A stretch of DNA of 64,000 bases from Planctomycetota bacterium (GTDB lineage: Bacteria > Planctomycetota > Planctomycetia > Pirellulales > Pirellulaceae): assembly GCA_017303505.1 (NCBI GenBank), contig JAFLCP010000022.1:1-64000 (forward strand), given 5' to 3'. The notes beneath the pieces are model-generated. The model worked only from the letters and a program-made list of their open reading frames with translations. It was not told the DNA's origin and did not search any database. How positions within the stretch are numbered: position 1 is the stretch's first letter; the number at the start of each line of letters is the position of its first letter. The position numbers and the translations under genes were made by a program. Below are positions 9,063 to 16,988 of this stretch, in pieces.

Positions 9063-9929
9063 CTAGTCGTTCATCCACGAGGGATTTCGTTTTTCGAGAA
9101 ACGCCCGCAACCCCTCAACCGCCTCGGCGCTGTTTCGAGCCCGTAGGTGATCCTCGATCGCTTGATCGGATGCGTCAATTGCTCCATGTGTTCCGCTTCC
9201 TTCGTAGAGCTCTTCCAATAGTCTCTTGGTATCGATGATCGTTAGTGGTCCACCTGCTAAAACGCCATCGGCCATGGTCACTGCGGCGTCTAATAATTGG
9301 GCAGGATCAACAACACGTTGCAACAAGCCAATTTGTTGAGCCCGCATTGCATCGATGGGAGTTCCCACCAAAAACAACTCGCGCAAATCTCCTTCTCGAA
9401 CCTTGCTCTTTAAGACTTCGCTAATCAAGGCAGGTAAGAGGCCACGCCTTGCTTCCGGGAAAGCAATTTGCACATCGCTACTTCCCACCGCCATATCGCA
9501 AGCGGCCACCATGCCTGCCCCACCTGCGTACGCTCCTCCATGAACCGCAGCAATGGTAACCAAGGGGGAATACCGGAGCAGATGCAGGGCTCCGGCAATA
9601 CGACGAGCTGACTCTGATACCTTGTCCGCTTGCGTTGCTTCGGCCAAATCCATTCCCGCACAAAACACTGGACCAGCCCCACGCAAAATCACCACTCGCA
9701 CTCGACTTCCTTCGAACGGTGAGGCTTCAAGTTGCTTAATGGTATTCATCAGTTCTGTGAGCAACGCGATGGAAAGAGCATTGCGTCGTTCTGGACGTTG
9801 CATCGTTACCAGTGCAACTCCCTTCTTCACCAACTCTACCGATATCAACTGGCTCATAGGTTCATCCTGAAGCATTTCAAACGTGACGTCGTGGTTGAGA
9901 CGATTGACAACAACCTTCTCGCGATTCAA
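9063..9929 (-). CDS. Enoyl-CoA hydratase (crotonase family)
   Basis: A crotonase-family protein of up to 288 residues. The family signatures are RPERRNALS near the N terminus, FCAGMDLAEA, the oxyanion loop AAVHGGAYAGGAGMVAACDMAV, and PEARRGLLPALIS. The last shows Glu then Arg-Arg-Gly where hydratases have an active-site Glu nearby. It is probably a hydratase, though a hydrolase or methylglutaconyl-CoA hydratase of the LiuC kind is possible given the carboxylase next door. The TTG at 9929 overlaps the stop of the upstream dehydrogenase (TTGA), suggesting coupling. An internal ATG at about residue 25 (MSQLISVELVKKG), where homology begins, could be the true start. Confidence 0.82.
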   Translation of the reverse strand: MNREKVVVNRLNHDVTFEMLQDEPMSQLISVELVKKGVALVTMQRPERRNALSIALLTELMNTIKQLEASPFEGSRVRVVILRGAGPVFCAGMDLAEATQADKVSESARRIAGALHLLRYSPLVTIAAVHGGAYAGGAGMVAACDMAVGSSDVQIAFPEARRGLLPALISEVLKSKVREGDLRELFLVGTPIDAMRAQQIGLLQRVVDPAQLLDAAVTMADGVLAGGPLTIIDTKRLLEELYEGSGTHGAIDASDQAIEDHLRARNSAEAVEGLRAFLEKRNPSWMND

Positions 9930-12007
9930 ACAAGGTGATCGATGCGGCGAGGATCGAGAGGAATTCCGCTCACCTCAATATCTTCGATGAGATCTTTATA
10001 GAGCGTACTCTGGGAATCCATCAAGCGTTTTCCGATCTCCGCCCAGGCTTGAAATAGCTGCGGCGAAGAAGCCCGCCCTTTCAATTTCAAGTCCGCTTCG
10101 AGATCGAGCGCCTCACCGATCAAGGCATAATCAGGCTGTGTCTTATCCAGAGCAATGGCATAGACGAGCGAAGCGGTTGAAAAGCAGAGCTGATCAAATA
10201 CACCTTCTTCATCACCCAACAAAAAGCTCTGTTCGATAAAACTCTTTTGATAACGCGCGATGATCATGAGTATTCGTCGACCGAGCACACGATTTCGCCG
10301 CAAAGCCTTTCGAATCCAGCGACTCTTTTGCGGAGTCAAATTGCGAACACCGTCTAGGTTACCACGGATTGGCAGAATGGAAGCTACGACGTTCTTGGCC
10401 ACAAACCAGCCAAAGGCAAACTTTTCTTTCCAAGCCGATTTTCCATTGGCTTCGGCTACACCAATCGGTTCCAAATATTTCGCTCGAATAGAGCGTGTCA
10501 TGGCATTCGGTGCTCCGACATCGGCAAGGACCGGATTGGGGCCTTCGTATACGGTCGCTATCGTGAATTCGTGCATGTTTTCGCCGATGTAGTTTTCGAT
10601 CCACTCTCGTCCAGGTTCGGGCTCGGTGATGCCCTGTCGCATCGCGGCTCTTCGTTCGTCGACATGAACGGACCGACCACCTTGAATTTGATACGCATTG
10701 ATGGCGGTCTGCAAAAGCGCTTTAGTGGAATACACTTTGGCGATCATCCCCATCGTTTCATCCCGCACACCATTGGCGGCCAAGCGAAAGCAGACATCGC
10801 CTAACACGCGACTTGCGAGGGCATGAGCCACAGCTCGTCCGATCCACGCTTGAATACGCGTTGCTTCGCCAATCGGCTTGCCGAAGGTGCTGCGAAACAA
10901 TACCCAACCACCCGCTTTATGTTTGTGCGAGTATTCCGACTTGGCTTCAGACGTAAGCGGATCTTGGATCAATTGCGCCAACAGTCGAAAGATTTTCGCA
11001 GCGCTGTTAACACAGATTCCCCCGCGTCCTTTGGCCAGTGAACTGAAAGCTTGTGCCAAGCCCTTGCCGGGTGGACCGAGTAGGCATTTGGCCGGAATAG
11101 GATAATCGATCAAGCGGAACCGTGCGTTCCACAAATAATCGAAGGCAGTCAAACGATTGCGAACCATACGGAAATTGGGAGTATCCGCTTTGGGCACTTC
11201 CAATATCATCATCGCGGAGTCTCGACCCTTCGGTAACCCTTCGCCTTCTAACTTGAGCACCAAAACACAGATGCCACCATAGATCACATTGGTTATGGGC
11301 CACTTTACCCCGGACACCAAATATTGATCTCCATCTTTTCGCGCGGTAAGCGCCAACTTCGACGGATCAGCGCCAACTCCAGGCTCCGTTAGCGCGAAGG
11401 ACCCTAACAATTCACCGCGCGCCATCTTGGGAAGATAGTATTCTTTCTGTTCGTCGGTCCCGAAATCGATCAACGGTGTTACCGGGCCCAAGAAATTATG
11501 TACCTCGAACATCACTGCTAAATCGGGATGAATTAACGTGAGCGCTCGCAGCAAAGGGCCCAAATCACCCAGCTTGGCTCCACTTCCGGCATACTTCTTT
11601 GGAATCGCTAGACCGAAAAAACCGAGTCGTGCTAAGCCAGAAATGGTCTCATCATGGAAGAGCATCTTCTTGTGGTCGAGCAGCATGCCGTTTTTCTTGC
11701 GTTTCAAGAGAAACTCGATGCTGGCCCCCATCACGCTGGCAACTTCTGGCGATGGACTAAAGACACCCGCATCAAGTTCGACAGCACGCGCGTTGCCAAA
11801 CAGAGTGGTCAACGTTGGGGCTTCACCCGAAAATTGTTTTTCAGCATCGCGATCTGCGTCATCGAGGGTCGCCAAAGAGGCGATCTCTTCTGGTGATTTA
11901 CCTGCCTGCAAGAGAATCAGGGTGATGGCGTCTTGGTTGGCCAGCGGCTTCCCTTCCGGGCTAGCTCCATTTCCCGACTGATGCGTGTGTGATTCGCCCA
12001 ACGACAT
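9926..12007 (-). CDS. Acyl-CoA dehydrogenase, long FadE-like form
   Basis: A 693-residue FAD-dependent acyl-CoA dehydrogenase, much longer than the roughly 390-residue isovaleryl or short-chain enzymes, so it resembles large FadE-like dehydrogenases. The FAD/substrate signature FALTEPGVGADPSKLAL and a YEGPNPVLAD segment near the position of the usual catalytic Glu are visible. QIQGGRSVHVDERRAAMRQG matches the late FAD-binding part. An extra C-terminal helical region follows. It would make 2-enoyl-CoA for the coupled hydratase at 9929. ATG at 12007 was chosen because AGGAG lies seven bases upstream; a TTG two codons earlier is possible. No electron-transfer flavoprotein gene is in the window. 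Confidence 0.87.
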   Translation of the reverse strand: MSLGESHTHQSGNGASPEGKPLANQDAITLILLQAGKSPEEIASLATLDDADRDAEKQFSGEAPTLTTLFGNARAVELDAGVFSPSPEVASVMGASIEFLLKRKKNGMLLDHKKMLFHDETISGLARLGFFGLAIPKKYAGSGAKLGDLGPLLRALTLIHPDLAVMFEVHNFLGPVTPLIDFGTDEQKEYYLPKMARGELLGSFALTEPGVGADPSKLALTARKDGDQYLVSGVKWPITNVIYGGICVLVLKLEGEGLPKGRDSAMMILEVPKADTPNFRMVRNRLTAFDYLWNARFRLIDYPIPAKCLLGPPGKGLAQAFSSLAKGRGGICVNSAAKIFRLLAQLIQDPLTSEAKSEYSHKHKAGGWVLFRSTFGKPIGEATRIQAWIGRAVAHALASRVLGDVCFRLAANGVRDETMGMIAKVYSTKALLQTAINAYQIQGGRSVHVDERRAAMRQGITEPEPGREWIENYIGENMHEFTIATVYEGPNPVLADVGAPNAMTRSIRAKYLEPIGVAEANGKSAWKEKFAFGWFVAKNVVASILPIRGNLDGVRNLTPQKSRWIRKALRRNRVLGRRILMIIARYQKSFIEQSFLLGDEEGVFDQLCFSTASLVYAIALDKTQPDYALIGEALDLEADLKLKGRASSPQLFQAWAEIGKRLMDSQSTLYKDLIEDIEVSGIPLDPRRIDHLV

Positions 12008-12138
12008 ACACAAACTCCTGCTTGAACGAAGAAGATAAGGTCAGCAGAATCGATTGATGAAGACGAGAGGATGGCAGCGGACGTTTTATTGTACGTACAT
12101 TGAAAAGGTTCGCTCTCTCTAAAATGTACCTTATTCCG

Positions 12139-12203
12139 CAGCCCAATTCTGTGTTGAGTCATGAACGCCAAACGACTTTTCTAGAATTAGTCGCTTTGGG
12201 CTG
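12139..12203. other. Nested inverted repeats upstream of acyl-CoA dehydrogenase gene
   Basis: The 384-base stretch 12014-12397 has no gene. Within it CAGCCCAA (12139-12146) pairs with TTGGGCTG (12196-12203). Inside that, CGACT (12173-12177) pairs with AGTCG (12189-12193) around TTCTAGAA. The arrangement could fold as a branched leader RNA of the dehydrogenase mRNA (minus strand, start at 12007) or could be an operator or terminator. No T-run follows on either strand. Function not determined. Confidence 0.3.
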
Positions 12204-12304
12204 AACAGGTAAAGAGTAAACCGGACCAAGCGGTCGCGGGAAGAGAACCACGAAATAAGCGAAAGAGACGAAAAAGGAGGAAGGCAAATTTGACTCTTAC
12301 TGCG

Positions 12305-12346
12305 CATCAAAAAAGCCATTGGAATCGGAAGATCCCAATGGCTTTT
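12305..12346 (-). terminator. Rho-independent terminator of the thioredoxin-like gene
   Basis: AAAAGCCATTGG (12311-12322) and CCAATGGCTTTT (12335-12346) are exact inverted repeats. The pairing extends three more bases past one mismatch to a four-base loop. On the minus strand the mismatch becomes a G-U pair and the hairpin is followed by a run of six T. It lies 50 bases past the stop of the gene ending at 12398. Confidence 0.8.
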
Positions 12347-12397
12347 GAGTTTCAAAGTTCCATCGACACTGCAATCAGGTCGATGTGGGTTAGAGCA

Positions 12398-12961
12398 TTA
12401 TTGCAAAGCGGTTTCAACAGCCTTAGCAACAGCTTCGAGGTCCAATTCACTGGCCTTGCTGTAGCCGAAAGAAGAAACAACTTTGCCACCATTGGCAACC
12501 AAAACGGTGATTTCAGCTTTAGCGTTCAAGCCGTAATCTTCTGGTCCGTTTTCGAATTCGTTAGGTACAACAAAAGGAATGTTCTTAGCCTTGCTCGATT
12601 CGGCCAACTTCTTGGCACCTTCGGAAGCAGCATCTTTGCTTTCGCCCATGTAGTTCACGAAAGCACGCAATTGCTTTTCGCTGTTCTTGGTAATGGCTTC
12701 ATCCAACTTGCCAACCAAAGTCAAAACCTTGGCGTCGGACGAACGGGTGAAAACCATAACCTGTGGACGTGAGCCGTTGCGGCAACGATAGCAGAGGTTC
12801 TTGCCAGCTGGCACGGTGTCTTCTTCAGCACCGCCTACCTTGGTCACATTGAATGGGCCAATCGCTTCGCCAGACTTCAAACCGCTGGTTACTTCTTCAG
12901 CGAAAGAGAAAGAACCGAAGAACAGAGCAGCAGCAACTGCGAAAACCTTAACGCACTTCAT
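12398..12961 (-). CDS. Exported thioredoxin-like protein, probably abundant
   Basis: A 187-residue protein with a signal peptide (MKCVKVFAVAAALFFGSFSFA). The body contains CYRCRNG followed by VMVFTR, an arrangement resembling a thioredoxin fold with a CxxC, then LVGKLDEAI, IPFVVPN and ITVLVANGGKVVSSFGY. The enzyme activity is not known; a periplasmic redox or structural role is possible. AGGAGA stands about six bases before ATG 12961, a strong ribosome binding site. Codon use is strongly biased to one codon per amino acid (AAG, GGC/GGT, CGT, TTC, AAC), unlike neighbouring genes. With the clean terminator at 12305-12346 this suggests a highly expressed monocistronic gene. Confidence 0.75.
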   Translation of the reverse strand: MKCVKVFAVAAALFFGSFSFAEEVTSGLKSGEAIGPFNVTKVGGAEEDTVPAGKNLCYRCRNGSRPQVMVFTRSSDAKVLTLVGKLDEAITKNSEKQLRAFVNYMGESKDAASEGAKKLAESSKAKNIPFVVPNEFENGPEDYGLNAKAEITVLVANGGKVVSSFGYSKASELDLEAVAKAVETALQ

Positions 12962-13283
12962 CGTAATCTCCTAAGAGGATAACCAAACAAACAACGCGTA
13001 CCAAGTTTGTGCATAGGCTTTAATGCGTAGACCGATGTGGAAACATTCTTTCCTTCGCCGCCTACGCTGCTACACAAGCGTTGCATCACGAGCCTATAAT
13101 ATACGTGCGGCAAGTGAGCGGGAAAAGCCACCTGCCACAACCCGAAAACAACCCAAAGGCCCCATTTTCTCCAGTTAAAAAATGGCGAAAATCGGTGCGG
13201 ATTTCGGCGAATGAACATATTTCCAGGGAAATCGCAGCGTTTTTCGCGCCTAGTTTCCCCAAATCCTATGGAGCTAGCCCCCA
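12962..13283. promoter_or_regulatory. Divergent intergenic region with TATAAT-like element
   Basis: A 322-base gene-free stretch separates the thioredoxin-like gene (minus) from the cytochrome gene (plus). It contains an AT-rich core TATAATATAC at 13095-13104 in otherwise mixed sequence. Read on the minus strand this gives a TATATT-type -10 with a weak TTTTCC 17 bases upstream. A short open frame on the minus strand (12958-13290) has no protein-like features and was not called. Promoter assignment is tentative. Confidence 0.3.
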
Positions 13284-15128
13284 ATGCCATTGATGAATCG
13301 CTTTACAAATTCAGCGGTATTCATCGCGTTTTTCGCTTTGCTCACTCTCCCGATATCCTTTTCTCTGTCCGCTGAAGCTCCAGCCGACAAGAGCTCTACG
13401 ACTCCACTCACCCCTCAAGTTCATCGCGGCCCCGTCGATTTGCGTCTTACCTTAGATGGCAAATCGATTTTGGTTGCGAACGAACAATCCAATTCGATCG
13501 CACTGATTGATGTCGCATCGAAACGTGTTGTTCAGGAGTTTGTATGCGGAGAGAGGCCTGCCAAAATCGAGTTGGTCGGTAAGGCTCAATGCTTGGTATC
13601 CTGCTCCTATTCCGGTGATATCTATTGGCTTGATTTCAGCACAACTGGCTTCAAGCTACTTGAGCGATTTCATGTTGGCTATGAGCCTATTGGGATTTCA
13701 GTCGATGTGAAACGCATGCGAGCGTTCGTAGCGACTGCCCTATCATCGTCCATCACCGAAATCGATTTAACAGAAAAGAAGGTGGTTCGTTCGATCGAAG
13801 TTGGCACATGGCCACGTTATCTCACCTTATCACCAGATGGTTCTCGATTAGCCGTCGGTTGTAGCGGTGACAGCAAGATCTATGTCGTCGATGCACTCGA
13901 AGGAAAAGTGCTATACGACGAACCGCTGAGTGGCGCGATTAACATCGGTCATCTTCGTCCCTCTCGCGATGGTAAGTACGCCTACTTTCCTTGGATGGTG
14001 TACCGCACCAACCCGATCAATGTCCGCAACATACAACTCGGCTGGGTTCTCGCGAGTCGAATTGCTCGTGTACGCTTAGATGGTTCCGCCACACGCGAAG
14101 CCATTTCGCTCGACGTTCCTCGTTTGGCAGTGTCAGATCCACATGGGCTTGCACTATCCCCCAACGAACTGCGTATGGTTTGTGCAGCCTCAGGAACTCA
14201 TGAGCTTCTCGTGTATCGATTGCAAGATCTCCCATTTGTCGGTACAGGTGGTCCTGGTGATTTGATCGATCAAAAACTCCTCAATGACAAAGATATGTTT
14301 TACCGAATTGAGCTCGGCGGGCGTCCGATGAGCGTTGAAATTGCGGACGACAACCGAACGGCGTATGTTGCCAATTATCTCAAAGATTCCGTGCAGGTAG
14401 TTGACATCGAATCGAAGAAAATCGTGAGCGAAATAGTACTTGGCTCTCCCGATCGTACCCAGCTAGCCTTTCGAGGCATGGAAATCTTCTACGATGGACG
14501 ACGCAGCCTGGATCAATGGTATAGCTGCCACACTTGCCACTACAACGGCGGCACAAATTCCAAAGCGATGGACACCAAAAACGACGGCAGCGACATGACG
14601 TACAAAACGGTCATACCGCTCTACAAGGTTGACGAGACGGCCCCATGGACTTGGCATGGCTGGCAAGATGATTTAGAAGCATCCATCGCCAAGTCGTTCG
14701 TAGAATCCATGCAAGGTCAGCCGAGTTCGGCGGAAGACAATCAAGCTGTGATCGAGTTCTTCAAATCCCTCAAGCCGATTCCAAACCCGAATCGAACTGC
14801 GGATGGGGCGTTGTCGCCCGCAGCTGAACGAGGCAAACTGGTCTTTGAAAGCTCAGTGGCGGGTTGCGCGAAATGCCATTCCGGTCCCAACTTTTCAGAT
14901 GGGCAAATCCATGATGTTGGACTTGGAAGCAAAGATGATCGCTACGTGGGATACAATACGCCATCTCTCTTAGGGCTTGTATCGAAAGTGCGGTACATGC
15001 ACGACGGACGAGCCAAATCGCTGGAGTCCGTTCTCAAAGAATGGCATGCACCGGAAGAAGTCACTGGCGAAGGTAAGTTAACTGCAGAACAAATGGCAGA
15101 TCTGATTGAGTATCTAAAGTCTTTGTAG
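13284..15128 (+). CDS. Exported beta-propeller/di-haem cytochrome c (MauG/CcpA-like C-terminus)
   Basis: A 614-residue protein with a signal peptide (residues 1-30, ending SLSAEAPA). Residues about 40-390 hold YVTN-type beta-propeller repeats (ILVANEQSNSIALIDV, RAFVATALSSSITEIDL, TAYVANYLKDSVQVVDI). The C-terminal third is a di-haem cytochrome like bacterial cytochrome c peroxidase/MauG, with haem sites CHTCH and CAKCH and the late YMHDGRAKSLESVL segment. It would act in the periplasm in electron transfer or peroxide reduction. GGAG lies ten bases before ATG 13284; ATG 13293 is possible. A short diverged copy of its C-terminal region lies at about 16831-16951. Confidence 0.82.
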   Translation: MPLMNRFTNSAVFIAFFALLTLPISFSLSAEAPADKSSTTPLTPQVHRGPVDLRLTLDGKSILVANEQSNSIALIDVASKRVVQEFVCGERPAKIELVGKAQCLVSCSYSGDIYWLDFSTTGFKLLERFHVGYEPIGISVDVKRMRAFVATALSSSITEIDLTEKKVVRSIEVGTWPRYLTLSPDGSRLAVGCSGDSKIYVVDALEGKVLYDEPLSGAINIGHLRPSRDGKYAYFPWMVYRTNPINVRNIQLGWVLASRIARVRLDGSATREAISLDVPRLAVSDPHGLALSPNELRMVCAASGTHELLVYRLQDLPFVGTGGPGDLIDQKLLNDKDMFYRIELGGRPMSVEIADDNRTAYVANYLKDSVQVVDIESKKIVSEIVLGSPDRTQLAFRGMEIFYDGRRSLDQWYSCHTCHYNGGTNSKAMDTKNDGSDMTYKTVIPLYKVDETAPWTWHGWQDDLEASIAKSFVESMQGQPSSAEDNQAVIEFFKSLKPIPNPNRTADGALSPAAERGKLVFESSVAGCAKCHSGPNFSDGQIHDVGLGSKDDRYVGYNTPSLLGLVSKVRYMHDGRAKSLESVLKEWHAPEEVTGEGKLTAEQMADLIEYLKSL

Positions 15129-15166
15129 CATGTAGCATCGCATTGAACTATTCGAGCTGTGGAAGA

Positions 15167-15188
15167 AAGTGCTTCCAAGACAGCACTT
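15167..15188. terminator. Possible hairpin between convergent genes
   Basis: AAGTGCT (15167-15173) pairs with AGCACTT (15182-15188) across an 8-base loop, 38 bases past the cytochrome stop. There is no T-run, so it may be a factor-dependent stop or chance. Confidence 0.3.
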
Positions 15189-15281
15189 CAGGCATTAGTA
15201 CTACACATACGCATTACGCCCTTTGTTTATCATGGCGAACAAGGAAACTTCGACTAAACCGCGCCACGAATCGGCTTACTT

Positions 15282-16742
15282 TCAGTCGCCAACGAACTTA
15301 GAAGAGGGCATAGATCTTTCTTGACGATCCACCGGCTCAAACCACCACACCAAACGACGATTCCGACTCCGAGATCCTTCATCCGCCCATACCTCTTCGT
15401 ACGATGCTGGGACCTTGTTAAACCACTGCCCTAACTCGAATCCCCACAATACAGCCCGACCATCTGCAACTCGATAGCCAAACGGTTCATCCCCAAAAGG
15501 CAAGTATTCTTCTGCAGGCTCTAACTTAAGTGCAGCTAGCGATTCGGGAAATGACCTGATTTCGCGAGTATACTTTCTTAGGCCAATTGCTACTCGTGCC
15601 TGCCGATGTAATTGAGCATCACTTATGAATAAATCAGCAACGACTTGAAGGTTGGGCATAATCCCACGGCTCAGTTCATGTTTACGACTACCCCAGTAAT
15701 CACTCGTCTTTGCGTCCAACTCAATCATCAAGGAGACGACCCCGTTTCGAAACTCGGTCCAATCCTCAGTGGGCAAGCTCCAAGCCTTCCGCATTGTGTC
15801 AAGATAGAAAAGACCATCTTCACCTCTAGGAGGAATAACCACGCGACTATTCCTAATGCCGAGGTTTGGATTTACGAAGAGTAAAGCAGCGCCTCCAAAT
15901 TCTTCTCGAACGCTTTCCTTCCACCGCGTTCCGATATCGGAATTTGCCTTGCAGAAATCATCAACGATCTGAAGTTGTTCATCGCTAAACATATCGTGTT
16001 CCAACGCCTTCTGCACGATCAACAACGCTTTCCTGCGACAGGAGTATTCCGACAAACGCGCTGCAAAGTATGGAACAGGTTGTAAGTGTCTTGCCAGTTG
16101 AAACAATGCGAGCGCATCGTCAAAGGCTCGTTTGGAATCGCCGAGAAAAATTGCAACTTGCGCATCTAACCCCAAAAGCTGTTGTACTTTCGTAAGTCGA
16201 TCTACACCATCTAGGTCGGTGTTGATGTAATCGAATTTCACGGGAAAGCGATGAACTTTGTCTCGCGCTGCCGCCTTTCTTATCTTTTGTGTGATGTCGC
16301 TGCAAAGATCAGTGAACTCCAGCGTGGCCTCTGCATTCGACCACGACTTTGTGGTGTTGAATGCCTCGGCTTCGTTGATAAAAGTCTCCGAGTCAAAATA
16401 GGGAACACCTGCAACTTTGGCACGATTCGACTCGTCGTTCAAATCAGCGTCAATTTCCGCCCAAAGGCCTTCATCCGATTCTGTTTTCGCTTCATATTCC
16501 GCTTCGAACGCCGCCGGCGTCATCAGCAGCCCTTGAGCCTGAAGTGTACTGAGTTCTTTCGAATAGGCCTCTAGGAATTGCCTCTCGCGTAGGACATAAA
16601 ACAAATAGGCACTCACCACTGCGATAAACGCAGCCGCGACGAGTACCAGAGGTAGAAATACCAACCACAATCGTACGCCAAGTTTTTTGGATTTGGTGGA
16701 CTCGGACGTAGCCAAAATGATTCGCCTTGTGGTTCGTACCAT
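15282..16742 (-). CDS. Membrane-anchored hypothetical protein, paralogue of the gene at 16989-18359
   Basis: A 486-residue protein of unknown function. A basic N terminus is followed by one membrane helix at about residues 23-50 (WLVFLPLVLVAAAFIAVVSA), then a long soluble, probably helical part facing the periplasm. The segment DAQVAIFLGDSKRAFDDALA and the late EPFGYRVADGRAVLWGFELG align with the next gene (DAQVAVIKNESEHVFQDVMA and KGFGYVLEKGTATLWGGEVN), so the two arose by duplication. No catalytic motif was recognised. ATG at 16742 is the first start in the frame. The two paralogues are co-directional but separated by a 246-base relic region, so a shared transcript is uncertain. Confidence 0.75.
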   Translation of the reverse strand: MVRTTRRIILATSESTKSKKLGVRLWLVFLPLVLVAAAFIAVVSAYLFYVLRERQFLEAYSKELSTLQAQGLLMTPAAFEAEYEAKTESDEGLWAEIDADLNDESNRAKVAGVPYFDSETFINEAEAFNTTKSWSNAEATLEFTDLCSDITQKIRKAAARDKVHRFPVKFDYINTDLDGVDRLTKVQQLLGLDAQVAIFLGDSKRAFDDALALFQLARHLQPVPYFAARLSEYSCRRKALLIVQKALEHDMFSDEQLQIVDDFCKANSDIGTRWKESVREEFGGAALLFVNPNLGIRNSRVVIPPRGEDGLFYLDTMRKAWSLPTEDWTEFRNGVVSLMIELDAKTSDYWGSRKHELSRGIMPNLQVVADLFISDAQLHRQARVAIGLRKYTREIRSFPESLAALKLEPAEEYLPFGDEPFGYRVADGRAVLWGFELGQWFNKVPASYEEVWADEGSRSRNRRLVWWFEPVDRQERSMPSSKFVGD

Positions 16743-16785
16743 TGGGTGTTGTTTTCTTTGCTAAACGGTCCAAGTCTTGGGTCCC

Positions 16786-16951
16786 GTTGGCTTCGATCGC
16801 TGGATGTTGCTTCCCGGTCAAGGAGCTTAATGGACTTGGCATGGGTGGCAAGAAGACAATCAAGCTGTCATCGAGTTCTTCAAATCTCTCAAGCCGATTT
16901 CAAACTCGAATCGAACTCCGAATGGCAACCTATCACCTGCAGCAGAACGAA
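16786..16951 (+). pseudogene. Mosaic gene relic: sulfatase fragment joined to cytochrome fragment
   Basis: Read in one frame this stretch gives VGFDRWMLLPGQGA, a stop, WTWHGWQ, then EDNQAVIEFFKSLKPISNSN and RTPNGNLSPAAER. The first part copies residues of the sulfatase at 18597-20237 (VGFDRWMVLPGQGA, DNA at about 19026-19069, nearly identical). The rest copies the cytochrome C-terminal region (DNA about 14647-14670 joined to about 14740-14835), lacking some 22 codons between. The join in the cytochrome part falls at the shared AAGA. The upstream bases 16745-16785 hold weaker similarity to the sulfatase GKWHLG segment. It has no start and cannot make a protein. Confidence 0.75.
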
Positions 16952-16988
16952 GTATGGATTCGACTTTTCTAAGCCGCCGCTCGATCTC

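Noticed and set aside
12958..13290. 110-residue frame on the minus strand between divergent genes
   Set aside because: No signal peptide, no ribosome site and no conserved pattern; the interval fits a promoter region.
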